This document shows, in pieces, positions 11,738 to 22,550 of a stretch of DNA of 64,000 nucleotides. The stretch spans positions 1 to 64,000 of the forward strand of contig JADNRV010000250.1 of NCBI GenBank assembly GCA_015499995.1, in the 5' to 3' direction. Source of the DNA: Flammula alnicola (lineage: Eukaryota; Basidiomycota; Agaricomycetes; Agaricales; Strophariaceae). The notes beneath the pieces are model-generated. The model made no database searches and had not been told where the DNA came from. It saw nothing but the letters and a program-made list of their open reading frames with translations. The stretch's first letter is position 1. Each line of letters starts with the position of its first letter. The position numbers and the translations under genes are program-made.

Positions 11738-11964
11738 CTTTTTTTTTTTTTTTTTTTTTTTGGTGGAGCCTTTATGGTTAGGGTCGACAGCTGCCAATAG
11801 TCAGCTTCTCTCCTAGGCTGAGGGGGGTGAGGAGCAAAACCTCGCCTACTGGGGGGGTATAATAAGAATCAAGATCGAAAAACACGAGCGCCAACCGGGG
11901 GAAATGTCTGAGAACACACCCTGTTACGGGTAGTGTGGGACTTGGGTGCCGCGCTGATGGTATG

Positions 11965-13965
11965 TCAGCGATTCCGTCCTGGGGGACGACCTGCGGCTCC
12001 CGCACCCACTAAAACCCCGCTCACTCGTGTCCAATCTTCAGGTAAAAGTTCCTCGTTTTGTAGAGTACCTTTCCATGTCCGCATTACTAAGGACTTGGTT
12101 ATTTTTTTCCATTTGTAGGCCGTTTTTGTTGCCATCGCCTGGTCTATTTTCAGTCGCCGGTTTATTCTATGTCTCCATCGTGAGGTTATTTCATTTTTGT
12201 GGGCTATTTTGTTGACGTCCCCGTCGCTTTCGATTTTCCATTCGCATCGTATTAGCCAGATTAGATAGAGTGATTCAGAAATTATTATCGTGTATAGTCT
12301 GTTTAGCGCCGTGTTTGGCTTTCCGTTTTCTTTTCTGAAGTTCGCTAGGGCGCATCCTAGTGTGTCCCCATAACTCAGGTGGCCGGTGTCCACTCCTCTT
12401 TCTTCTAGGATTTCTTTTGCTAGTTTCCATATTACCTCTTGTCCGGAGGCCTTACATTCTGTTTGAATGTGTTCTAGGGTTTCTATTGTTTCACACACGT
12501 TGCACCATGCTCTGTGCTCATATTGCGGGATATTTTCCCAGTAGGTCCCTACTCTCACCGAGCCATGTATAGCTCTGTATAAGAAGGCTCTTACTTTCTT
12601 GTCTAGGTTTGGATTTCTGATTGATGTCCATATCAGCCTGTCTGTTGGTAATCGGCCCCATCTGTCTTTTACTGCCCAGCGTGCTAGGTCTAATCCTATT
12701 AGTGTCGCTCTTCTCATAGTCAGTGTTTTTACTTTTATTTCGCGTATACCACGATATATTTCTGCTTGTGTTAGTCCCGAGAGTTCGGCTCCTTCTATTT
12801 TGTATCCTGGTGGGATTTGCAAATCAATGTGATCATAGGTCTCCTTTTCAGCTCCCCTCTTGGCTAGAGTGTCTGCACCGTCATTTCCTCTGTCTCCGCT
12901 GTGTCCTTTTACTTTGACAAGGTATGTGTCTCCTTTTCTTGCTCTCAGTGTTGCGAGTAGGGCTTGGTTTATTTCCTTATGTGCGGATCCGATCCATCCT
13001 TTGCTTTCTTTTGCACGACCATTTTTTAGTGTACAATCTATCGAGTATTGCGAGTCTGTATATATTTTCAGTTGCACTTCAGTTGGTGTATTTTGTATGG
13101 CTGCGAGTATGGCCACTAGTTCTCCTGTATTGTTAGATTGCTCTATTTCTTCAGGTAAGCGGATTGAGGTGTTTCGCTCATCGTTCTCTTCGAACCATAT
13201 TCCCGCTCCGGCCTTTGCGTCGTCATTGCCATTGTTCTCACATGATCCATCCGTGTATATTATGATTTCTTCTGGTGCTTCTGGCATATTTGTTTTGTTT
13301 GTGATGATAGGTATATCACTTGTTTTTTCTGTGCTTCCGAATATACGGAAACATCTATCGAAAGTGTTCACTGTCACATCTTTACAGAATAGCTCAGCTG
13401 ACTGGGGCTGTTCCAGTAGTTCTATGTCCTCTTCTGCATTCCTTCTGTCTGAGGGTTTGAATTTCTCTGGTAGGGAATTTACTATCTCTTTCACTTTTTT
13501 CATGCATAGGTGCGGGTTTGGGCACTTTTTCTTTCTTTCTTCTTTGCATATTTCGCATTTACAATTCTTTCTGGGTTTGTGTTCTTGGTTCTGTAACGTC
13601 CTTGAGAAGTTCAGCGCCTCCCCGACTGTCTGTATCCTGTGATTTTGTCGTAAGCATGTTGCTTCTTTGAGGTTGCTCCAGTTTACCCGTCTCGTCTTGT
13701 TTATTGGTTGGTTGTTGTTCTCAGGTGTTTGCATTTGTCTTGCTAATTGTATGTCCCCGATGTGGTACCATACCGGTAGGTTTCTTTTCAGTTCTTCTGA
13801 GAGTGCCGGTGGATCAAATATGACATTATATTTCTCTTTCGTCTTTAGCATGCGTGTGAGTTGCGGCGGGAGTGGTATCTTCCTCGATTTCACTACTATG
13901 TTGACATTTTGAAGTGTTATATTGCTTAAGCTTTCGCCATCTGCGACGGATGTGTATTCTTTCAT
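11965..13965 (-). pseudogene. LINE ORF2, 3' segment: RNase H and C-terminal Cys/His motif
   Basis: 666 codons open. RNase H type I motifs: YTDGSCENNG (first Asp), GELVAI (Glu), IYTDSQYS (second Asp) and VKGHSG..GNDGADTLAK (His/Asp). After it comes CNVCETIETLEHIQTEC, a zinc-binding-like motif common near the ends of RNase H-bearing LINE proteins. The 5' end overlaps the upstream RT frame by an ATGA, so it needs a -1 shift to be read with RT. As a stand-alone ORF it begins at an ATG, but reinitiation is not known for this family; I treat it as the broken end of one ORF2. Confidence 0.85.
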
Positions 13966-15020
13966 GTTGGCTTCGAGTATTTCATCTGCAACGTAGGCCC
14001 ACCGTGGTCTGTTTTCCCGAATTTGAGGTATTGTTGGAGTCGTCTTATTTCTATTGCTTCGTTTCTTGCTGCCAGGTCAAGCAGTTTTCTACCGCCATTG
14101 GCTACTGGTGCTCTCAGGGTGTCTCCTTTAATCATGGGTTTGGTTTCATCCCACATGAAAGTTGATATCCGGGTCTGGATCTGTTTTAACACCTCTTTGG
14201 GCATTCCTTGGACTCGTGTTAGGTATTGGGTGCGTCCTCCTACTTCCATATTCACGATGAGTCGTCGTCCCTCTTGTGTTGGTTTTCCCTTTCCCCATCT
14301 TCTTAGGTTCAGGTCGATTTTCTCGACTACAGGTGTCCATACTGCTATATTGTTTACTCCGTTTCCTACGTAGGAGCCGAGTACCCTTGTATGTTCTCCT
14401 TCTCCGACTATCCTTATGTGATTTGGAATGATCTCATGTTGTTCTTTTAGCTTTCGTGTTTCTATTACTTTCGCCCTATGTTCTGGGGTACCCACCGGCA
14501 GTATTTCGGTTTTTTCCACGTTGAATTTCGCTCCTGATGCTTTGCACCATTTTTCTAGAATGTCCATTAGGTCTTGGAACTTGTCATCTTCTGAGAGGTA
14601 GACAGTGGTGTCATCTGCGAAGAGAGTAGTTATTAGTCGCTCTGTTAAGCCTTTGATTTGGAAGCCGTTTAGTTCTGACTGGCGTAGCAGATTTGCTAGT
14701 GACTCTATTGCTAGGTTAAACAGTAAGCATGACATTGGGTCTCCTTGTCTGACCCCTCTGCAGATTTTGTAGGGTTCTCCTAGTACACCGTTAACCATGA
14801 CCTGGGTGTACGCATCTTCGTATAGTGCTTTTACTGTGTTTATAAAGTGTTTCGGGAATCCATATTTCTTTAGGGTTTCCCATAGGAAGTCGTGTTTGAT
14901 CTTATCATATGCTTTTTCTTGATCGAGGAATATCATTGCTCCATTTTCTTCTGCGAGTTCGCATCTGCTTATCATTATGTTGATTAGGTCTGTGTGATTT
15001 TCAATTTGTCTTCCTTGCAT
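13962..15020 (-). pseudogene. LINE ORF2, reverse transcriptase catalytic segment
   Basis: 352 codons with RT motifs in order: QAGFMQGRQ (just before and after the first Met), FLDQEKAYDKI (first catalytic Asp region), GVRQGDPMSCLLFNL and LFADDTTVYL (FADD box). Thumb-like sequence follows. The open frame actually extends upstream past the Met to about 15056 (PTQLIHKDQAGF), where it meets the preceding segment in another frame. A one-base loss there explains the break. Confidence 0.88.
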
Positions 15021-15043
15021 GAACCCGGCTTGGTCCTTATGAA

Positions 15044-15736
15044 TTAGTTGGGTGTGGCTAAGGCTAGTCTCATGGCTAGCGCTCGCGTGAGGATCTTGTA
15101 ATCTGCGTTGAGTACTGTTATCGGTCTGTACTTGCTTATATCGGTTCTGTCCTTTTTCTTATAGATGGGGCACATCCACCCCTCGGCAAATCTTGTTCCT
15201 TGTCGCATTCCGTTTTTTTCTATGTTATTGAAGATAATCTTAAGTGTTTCGATTACTTTGAAGGTTGGTTTGTCTGTGTCTTCTGCTGATATTTGCCTGT
15301 CTAGTAGTATTTTCCAGAACTCATGGGGCAAGCCGTCTAGTCCTGCTGCTTTACCATTCGGTAGGTTTCTTATGGCTAAGTCTATCTCCAGCCCATCTAT
15401 TGGCTGCGATAACGCTTGTTTGGCGCTTCCGTCTAAGGTTTCGCTCACTGAGTCTAGGGCTGCTCGCATATGTTCGCTCCTTTCTTCTCCTGTGGTGCTC
15501 GAGGTTTCCAGGTATTGCAATGAGTTGTGATGCTCGGTCGCTATTTTTAACATGCCTTCCGTTTTTCGTTCGTACTGCGGTGGTGTAGTGCCAGGGATTT
15601 TCATCATGTGAAATGTGTCCCTTGGTTTTCTTTCTTTATTCTCGTTGATCCAAGGTTTTCGGATTGTCTCTCTGTTTATCCAACCACTGGTGTCCAGGTT
15701 GTCCCTTGCGATCTGGTATCGACGTTGGGTTAACAT
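15044..15736 (-). pseudogene. LINE ORF2, N-terminal reverse transcriptase segment
   Basis: 230 codons. RT motifs 0-2: LPNGKAAGLDGLPHEFWK, WMCPIYKKKD and KYRPITVLNADYKILTR, all typical of non-LTR RT. It overlaps the endonuclease frame by a few bases (15730-15736) and is followed by a stop where the next RT segment continues in the -1 frame. Confidence 0.87.
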
Positions 15737-17289
15737 CTTGTTTCACCCTCAATTTCCGCACTTAAGAGTTGTCTACTTTCTTCGGGGATAGTGAGGTCGT
15801 TCTGTACTTGATGTATTCTTTCCTTAAGGTCTCTAATCCTTTTTTCCAGCTTCGGGATCTTGGTTCGGGCCATGTTCCTTACCTCTTTTACGAGGGATAC
15901 TTTCCAGTCTCGGTATAGTTGTTGCGGCTTCGTCTTGTCCATATTATCTGCTGGGTGGTTTGTAATTTCTTCGTGTAGTTTGATCCCTGTTTTGTTTATT
16001 AGTTCTTTCACGTCTTTGTCGTGTAGGAGGTGGAGTGGTATGTACCATCTTCCTCTGCCTATGTACGGGGCCGCGGAGCTGTATATTTTGACCGAGACAA
16101 TCTTATGGTCTGTGGGTATTTCTGAATGGTCTATATTCCATTCGAAGGTATGTTCTCCTAGTTCATTTGTCATGTATATCCTGTCGATTCTGGATCGCGG
16201 GCCTTCCCTTGTACTTGATTCCCAAGTGTATGCTCGTGTGGTAGGGTGATCATTTCTCCATGCGTCTGCTATCTGGAGCGTTGACTTTAGTGAGTCTAGG
16301 GCGTTTACAGGTCCTGTTTCGTCCCTATGCACGGGTACTCTATCAATGGCTTCCTCGACTATATTGAAGTCGCCAAGCATTATGTCCGGTAGGGGTAGGT
16401 TTTCGTCAACCCATTTCTGTTCCAGGTCTCTCCAAAACTCAGCGTTCTGGGTCGAGTTATTTGGTGCGTATACTGCCAGTATGTTTAGTGTAGCCTCTCC
16501 ATGCCACGGTAGTGTCATTCTCATGGCTCTTCCGGGTATCATGCTGTGTGTGGTAGCCTCTTTCCATTTCGTTCTGTATTTGTTAAGTATTATCGCTATA
16601 CCTTTTGCATTTGGATGGTCCGAGTCTCCATCATGGAATATGTGCATTCGATATCCGTGCATATTGTTAAGCTGTTCTACACGTTCGTCAGGTAAGTAGT
16701 GTGTCTCTTGCACTGCTAGTACATCTATGTTCTCTGTTTTCATACGATGATTTATTGCCGTCCACTTGTGGGCTGTTCTGTTGGTGCCCGCACCTCTAAT
16801 ATTCAGTGTGGCTAGTTTTAGCGTGCCTCTGGTTGTCTTTCCTCGGGCTCGAGAGTGTCTAGGTAAGCCGTTCGTGTGATACGAGCTTGGAACTGCCCTT
16901 GGTCTGGGCGTGCGGCGGTGAGCCGTCCCTGTTGTGGGATATGATTGAGGTGTTGCACCTATGGGGTGCAGGCCAGGCGTAGTACTTCCGGATGCATCGT
17001 TTGTGGGTGGTATTCCCCGATGTCCTTCCATACTACTAGTAGGCGACCTCGTGTCCATTCTCGGACTCCTGTCGTCGGTATCCCGAAGACTGTCCTCGTC
17101 AGGCGCTGGGTTCAAGACAGGTGCAACCCAGCCCCGTTCAGTCCCGGCCGGGAGGATGTCTCCGATACGTACTGTATCTACCGCGGTGGTGCCTTGTACT
17201 GGTTGCTGTCTTGCTGTATTATCCATATTTGCTGAGAGAGGGGGGGCCAGGAGAGAGGGAACTTGGTCTGCAGAGCTTCGAGTACACAT
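15730..17289 (-). pseudogene. LINE ORF2, AP-endonuclease segment
   Basis: 519 codons. Endonuclease/exonuclease/ph­osphatase fold motifs: LATLNIRGAG (Asn), DVLAVQETHY (catalytic Glu), LAVYAPNN, DIMLGDFNIVE (Asp, Asn), SRIDRIY and a final SDHK-like motif, IPTDHKIVSV. This domain nicks target DNA for target-primed reverse transcription. The first 120 or so residues are low-complexity and Pro/Thr-rich. It lies about 230 nt after ORF1 in another frame. It ends with GETRC-stop exactly where the RT segment begins in the -1 frame. Confidence 0.88.
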
Positions 17290-17519
17290 CGATTTGACGT
17301 GTCTTTAGCCTTTAGACCTGACGGCAGTCCCAGCTCACTGGAGAGCGTTGCCGATTTTTTGTTTCACCGATATTCTCAGGTGTTACGCTATGTGGTAGGG
17401 AAGGGATTGATTCAATATTGTGTTCTTATGGGTACTACATTTGTGATACTTTGGTAGGTATGGTAGAAGCCGCATGTATTTAAGCAGTCATTTTGTACTA
17501 TGTGTTGCGCTGTGGTTAC

Positions 17520-18759
17520 TTAGCGGCGTCTAACTTTGCTGCCTCCGCCTCGTCCATTTCTGGCTCCCCTAGTAGCTGTGGAGTGGCGACCTCGAGAGGA
17601 GGTGGATTGTGGTGGCACTCCTCGGTCAGGGAAGTTGGTGTCATCGAAGCCGTCGAGTGTGAGGTAGGGGCAGAGGCCGCTCGGGTGGGCACGGCCAGAG
17701 CAGTGGCGGCACAGAAAGGTCTCCATGGTGTAGAGAGGCCCGCGGGCGGTAGCGAAGTTGAGGCGGGATATGCTATCGATCCATTCCTTGTTCTTACGAT
17801 GGTCATTGGAGGGAGGGGTAGCGTAGACGTTGAACCTCGGTTTGATGAGCTGAGTTTTGTTGGGTAGGGTGACGTTGATCGTATATCCTTCAACTCGGAC
17901 GGATTGGGCGATGTAGGCCGCTCGGGCCTTCGTGGTGGTGTAGATGGGAGGGATGTTGTTGTGGTCTTGGGCGATCTTGCGGAAAGGGGGGCTACCCTCC
18001 TTGGTGATGGTGTCGCGGACGGCTGAGGTGATGGCCGCGATATTTTCGTCTGTGGGTGCGAGATTTGTGTCTCCGAGCTGGCATACGAGAGTGGATGGTT
18101 TGAAGCTGTATGGCATTGTGACAATGGTACCATGTTGGGTGGAGAAGAGTGGTACGCTGAGGAGTTGGGCTTTCTCCTCGGCTGTGATGTTAGTGACGAG
18201 GGTGGGTACGTAGGTAGTGAGTTCCTCCGCTGTCTTGTAGTTATCCGGGATAGCTGGGATGACTGCGCAGCCATTGTGGCCGATGATCGTGGTGATTACG
18301 CTTTCGACTATGTTGGTGGTGATGGAGGGGTCGCGCCTATACTTGTCGCCAGGGATATGGGCGAGGATTTTTGGCTCTGGGGTGCTTTCCCATACCGGAA
18401 GCGTGGTCCTTCCTACGAGGAACATGTATTCCTTGCGGGTGATGCCTTCGACCCGGAATTTAGAGTCGTCAACAGGGGGGGTAATGGTGGGGTTGTGAGA
18501 AGTTTCGGGGTCTTCTTCTTCGTCACCCGGCATAGGAGGGGCAGGAGTGTCGGGTCTGGTCGGGATGCTCGTTCTCTTGGGGTCGGGGGGTGTTCGCCAT
18601 CATAGTCGTCGGTCCTGCGACGTTTCTGGCTTTCAGCGCCTGAGGGTTGGGTTGAGTTTGGGAAACTGAGAGGGGGGATTGGGAAAGGCCGTAACCGGGT
18701 GGATGGTTGTGGTAGATTTCCATCGGAGTCGCTTGTGAGCTAGCGGGTGTGGTAGACAT
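17520..18759 (-). pseudogene. LINE ORF1, gag-like nucleic-acid-binding protein
   Basis: The main open frame is 18533-17520 (337 codons). A second, overlapping frame, 18759-18523 (MSTTPASS...), is probably the true N-terminus, displaced by a one-base change near the C run at about 18585-18590. Near the C-terminus is a zinc knuckle, CRHCSGRAHPSGLC (C-x2-C-x4-H-x4-C), then an Arg/Gly-rich tail. ORF1 proteins of this clade bind element RNA to form the RNP. The central part has no other motif I recognise. Confidence 0.75.
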
Positions 18760-19151
18760 GTGTGTGGGCTGAGTCGGTTAACTCTGTGGGATTGTTTGGA
18801 GGGAGGTAGATTGTGGAGGGACGTTTTATACGCATCTGTTGTGTCTTTCAGTGGCAGTTCCCGGGACTGCGCTCTTTGCATCCTTGGGTCTTTGGGCTCT
18901 TTGTCGGCAGGTTTCCTTTGCGTCGTCTTTGTCTAGTTTGACTTTCATCTTTGTGATTTGTTAACGGGGTTGTCTGGAGCAGCGGTATCTTTGTTATGAC
19001 GTACACGTTATTCGCCTTTGTTGGGTTCGTGGTGCGCCTGGTTTTGGCTTGGTGGCATGGTGGCCACTCTCCCCTCGTCGCCGTCTTCCAGCAGAGCTGG
19101 AGTCCGATGTGGAGGCTGAGATGGGGAGGTAGGGGCAGTGGTGTTCCTAGG

Positions 19152-19200
19152 ACTGCGTTGATATGATGTCCACGATAACTATCATCGTTTTCAACGCAGT
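19152..19200. other. Hairpin in the LINE 5' untranslated region
   Basis: ACTGCGTTGA (19152-19161) pairs perfectly with TCAACGCAGT (19191-19200), with some additional pairing inside. It lies about 70-120 nt from the 5' end of the element. Confidence 0.6.
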
Positions 19201-19272
19201 TTGATCCTACCCTCGCCTACCCACTGTCGTGGGAAAAAACCAACATGATGGTGGTTTAAGGTCAAGGGGCCC

Positions 19273-19289
19273 CCAGACTTTAACACCCC
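19273..19289. repeat. Right target-site duplication of the LINE
   Basis: CCAGACTTTAACACCCC, identical to 11721-11737, followed by TTCACACACC as at the undisturbed paralogous site near 20459. Confidence 0.9.
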
Positions 19290-19316
19290 TTCACACACCG
19301 TTCCTCAAGAGATAGT

Positions 19317-20095
19317 ATGCCAATCTACGAAATTTTTTCTTTCTCTGCCTCCGAGGCGTTTGCGGCAGATCCAGCTGCTATATTGAAGTCTCCGGGAGAC
19401 TTTCTCGGTACAGTTGAGGGTTGCTCCAGGTAGCGTCTCCAAACTTGGTATGAGTACTTGAGACATACCTTCTAAGTTCGAACCCATTTGCAGTGTATAC
19501 GCTGGGGTGGCAGAGGAAGAAAAGACTGGCTACCTCGTCGTCGGTAAGATGATTATTACTTCCCACCTGGTTGACGAGTTTTCCGATTATAGTATTTTGC
19601 ACAGAGTGGGATACTTATGAACACCATAAAGCCCTCACTGATCGTCCTGGATACCCTCAAATAATTGGCCTCAAGCCAGCATTCGGCGAGGGAGACCGAA
19701 AACTGTACCACGTCAATTTCATCGAGAGCCCAATTGCTGCCATCTCTGCGCCCGCTACTGAACTTCTGACCATGACACTGAAGGAGGGAAAGACTAAAGA
19801 AGACCTGGCGGGAGCTCTCGCTGTGTTGGGTCCAAAGATTACTTCGGAAGGAGCCTACAAGCCTCTTTCTTGGGGTGAGACTCGGGAGGAACCTGGAAAG
19901 ACCTTCTTCCTCGCCCTTGGATGGGAAAGCTCAAAGGTGAGAAGACGCAGCACGATCTAAAGTCTTTCCCTTAACTTTCTTTCATAGAAACACTTCGAAG
20001 TTGTGGGCCAGACCTCATACGAAACTCCCCTCCAGAATCTATTTGCAGCCGTGGATATTAAGATGCTCCACGTAGATTTCAAGAAAGTTGCGTGA
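19317..20095 (+). CDS. Small predicted dimeric alpha/beta-barrel protein, copy A
   Basis: Function unknown. Exons 19317-19429, 19494-19543, 19593-19936, 19988-20095, giving about 204 aa. An alternative acceptor at 19604 would shorten exon 3 by 12 nt, as in copy B. It starts MPIYEIFSFSAS. A central SIYAG/SVYAG..EEEKTGYLVV strand and W-D-T-Y-E-H-H helix recall ABM/stress-responsive ferredoxin-like barrels, twice per chain; this is a fold guess, not a match I can prove. There is no signal peptide or membrane segment. It has 60-70% visible identity to copy B, with the same intron positions. The LINE ends 44 bp upstream of the ATG, so transcription must start from new sequences or from the LINE 5' end unless the LINE is spliced out. 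Confidence 0.72.
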
Positions 20096-20345
20096 GATCA
20101 TAGACGGAATGCAGTTTCGTTTCCGTTACAATACTGTAGGGTGCGATCTTTCATCCAGACTGGAACCTTTCTTAATGATATTGGAATTTATATTATTTAA
20201 CACAGTTCCGGTACCACAATTTGACCACATTGTAAATGTATATGAAATCTTGATCCCTTCTTGATCCCCTGTTGATTTAGTAAGTCGTTCACGATCTTGA
20301 GAAAACAGAAAACTAATCTGATCTCATTGTTATCAATTTGCAAAC

Positions 20346-20490
20346 TCAGGCTGTCCGGGCCGTCTATGCAGCTTAAAGTGAAAGTCACAGTGCGGGGTAT
20401 ATAGCCCGCATGGTATATAGCCCGCATCCTTTCTTTGTCAGACTCCTTGAACACCCCTTCACACACCAGCCACAGTTCTCAAGAAATAGT
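20346..20490 (+). promoter_or_regulatory. Probable promoter and 5' UTR of barrel copy B
   Basis: It carries the same blocks as the orphaned promoter at 11641-11720. GTATATAGCCCGCAT is present twice in tandem (about 20397-20427), giving two TATA-like boxes. Then TTTCTTTGTCAGAC and ACACCCCTTCACACACC lead to the ATG at 20491. The region from 20096 to 20345 shows no gene. Confidence 0.6.
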
Positions 20491-21274
20491 ATGCCGATCT
20501 ATGAGATTTTTTGTTTCTCTGCCTCCGATGCGTTTGTGGCAGACTCATCTGCTGCATTGAAGCCTGCGGCAGACTTTCTCGGTACAGTCGAGGGTTGCCT
20601 CAGGTAGCGTCTGCACACTTGGTATTCCGAGATATCCACTATAACTTCGAACGCATCTGCAGTATATACGCTGGGCTAGCAGAGGAAGAAAAGACTGGCT
20701 ACCTCGTCCTCGGTAAGTCTATGATTATTGCTTCCAATCTGGTTGACCACCAGTTGTCTGATTATCGTATTGTTTGGCACAGAATGGGAGAGTTATGAAC
20801 ACCACGAAGCCTTCACTAAGCGACCTGGATACCCTCAGATAGTCAACACCAAGCCAATACTCGGAGATGGAGAGCGAAAGATGTATCATGTTGATTTCAT
20901 CGAGAGCCCGATTGCTGCCATCACCGCGCCCGCTACTGAAATTCTGACCATGACGCTGAAGGAGGGAAAGACTAAAGCGGACCTAGCCGCGGCTCTCGCT
21001 GTGTTGGGCCCAAAGATTACTGCCGAGGGAGCCTACAAACCTCTGGCATGGGGTGAGACTCGGGAGGAACCTGAAAAGACCTTCTACCTCTTCCTTGGAT
21101 GGGAAAGTTCAAAGGTGAGAAGACACCCCAATCTAAAATGTTTGTCTGTTTAACTTTCTTTCTCAGAGGCATTTCGAAGTTGTCGGCCACTCGTCGTACG
21201 AAACTCCCATTCAGAATCTATTTGCAGCCGTAGATATCAGGATGCTCCACGCAAGTTTCAAGAAAGTCGTCTGA
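20491..21274 (+). CDS. Small predicted dimeric alpha/beta-barrel protein, copy B
   Basis: Paralogue of copy A. Exons 20491-20603, 20663-20712, 20783-21114, 21167-21274, giving 200 aa. Exon 1 is 113 nt and exon 2 is 50 nt, exactly as in copy A. The start MPIYEIFCFSAS, the SIYAGLAEEEKTGYLVL segment and the ending RHFEVVGHSS..LFAAVDIRML are close to copy A. The acceptor before EWESYEHHEAF is CACAG at 20782, since no AG is nearer the donor-side alternative. No catalytic motif seen. It is likely a small cytosolic protein; the pair may be stress-linked, but nothing in the sequence proves this. Confidence 0.75.
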
Positions 21275-21620
21275 GATCGTCGGGTTGAAGTAAGCACAAT
21301 TCCGGGACCACAATGTAATAAATATATGAAACCATCATCCTCTGCTGATTTATTCAACAATAAGTTGTGCACGATCTTGAGAAAACGAAAACTAACCTGA
21401 TCTCATGCATCTTATCATGAACCTTCCGCCATAGTTGATGGAATATTGAATCGTCAAGTCTTTCCCATATCTTGCCACAACTTTGGAAACCGGTAGCTTC
21501 TCTTTCAGAGGTACCGGCACCGGTAATAATAGTGCAATGCCAGTTTATTCTCAGGCCTCCACCAATTCGGAGGATCGATGTCCACGCCGCGATGATTCTT
21601 CCCGCCGCAGCCAGAATACC
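21275..21620. other. Intergenic between barrel copies B and C
   Basis: 3' end of copy B and upstream region of copy C. The CCGGGCCGTCT/TATATAGCC block of copies A and B is absent, so copy C is probably regulated differently. No gene seen. Confidence 0.5.
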
Positions 21621-22421
21621 ATGCCTATTGTCGAATTTGTTTGGTGGTCCGCGACGGACGATTTCCTAGCTGACGTCGATGCGCTATTCAAGTCGACCGT
21701 GGATCATGTGTCTGCCACAAATGGATGCCTGAGGTCAGTGATCGGTGCTACCAATCCAGAAAGGTAGGCCGTAGGCAATAGCTCACAGATATCATCAGAG
21801 TCTACTATGGCATCGAAGAAGAGGACAGGACCAATTTCTGGATGGTCGTTGGTACGTATTAGTCTGTCAAAGTTAGTGTGTCCTGACGCTCGATAACGCG
21901 AAATGTATAGTCTGGCAGAGCCATGCACACCACCAAGCTATGATGGCTCGTCCGGATTACCCAGTGATGGTTGGGAGGTTACAACCCTTCTTCCGCGATG
22001 GTCAGCTGAAGATGAATCACATCGAATTCAACAAAGAGACGGACGCAGCGTTTAATGCACCAGTCACAGCCATCTCGTTTTTAACTTTGAAGGAGGGTCG
22101 GACAAAGGAAGAAGCCGACGAGGCGCTTCGGGCTCTGATAAAAGTGCTTGACGAAGGGCTGGGTTCTTTTCAACCAGCCACCTGGGGTGAAACGGAGGAA
22201 GATGCTGAAAAGTCAATCCTTGTCGCCGGCTGTGGTAGCGTCCAGGTAAAACGCCCAGATGACCAGGACTTCTTGTGTGCGCGTGCTGAAGTAATTCGCA
22301 GATTCATCACGAGGTCGTGAGGGATAACACAACACTATACAGTGGACCTGTTGCAGAGTTAAAGAAGATAACGGATATCGAGATGGTTCATGTGAAGTTT
22401 AAGAACGCCCTTGTATTGTAA
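21621..22421 (+). CDS. Small predicted dimeric alpha/beta-barrel protein, diverged copy C
   Basis: Exons 21621-21733, 21799-21851, 21911-22245, 22302-22421, giving 206 aa. Exon 1 is again 113 nt and all intron phases match copies A and B, although sequence identity is low. It starts MPIVEFVWWSATDDF. RVYYGIEEEDRTNFWMVV and VWQSHAHHQAM align with the strand/helix of copies A and B. The ending IHHEVVRD..DIEMVHVKF matches their HFEVV..DIKMLHVDF. The intron 1 donor is GTCAGT. Shared exon structure shows common descent; function is unknown. Confidence 0.75.
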
Positions 22422-22550
22422 ATTTCGAACAGTTTTATATTTATGCATTACATGCTGTGTTGCACATAATGATATTACACGGAACAAAAGATTCTACAAC
22501 TCAGCAAGTTAGAATTCATGAACTTGATAGCAACGCTGGCACTCACTGGA

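Larger units (their letters stand above)
11738..19272 (-). mobile_element. LINE (non-LTR) retrotransposon, Tad1-like, with RNase H, antisense orientation
   Basis: An element of about 7.5 kb. Its 3' poly(A) appears as a T tract at 11739-11760 and its 5' end is at about 19272, between 17-bp target-site duplications. Order along its own strand: ORF1 with a CCHC zinc knuckle, then ORF2 with an AP-type endonuclease, reverse transcriptase, RNase H and a C-terminal Cys/His motif. This architecture is that of fungal Tad1-clade LINEs; the clade is inferred from domain order only. ORF2 is interrupted by three single-base shifts, so this copy is probably inactive, but the ends and duplications are intact, so insertion is fairly recent. 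It sits in the 5' region of the barrel gene at 19317, on the opposite strand to that gene. Confidence 0.93.

Noticed and set aside
11739..11760. Poly-T tract as a Pol III terminator or simple repeat
   Set aside because: It abuts the target-site duplication at the 3' end of the antisense LINE and is its poly(A) tail.
12027..18605. Several long + strand ORFs across the LINE (for example 12860-13642, 18132-18605)
   Set aside because: They are antisense to clear LINE domains and have no motif of their own.
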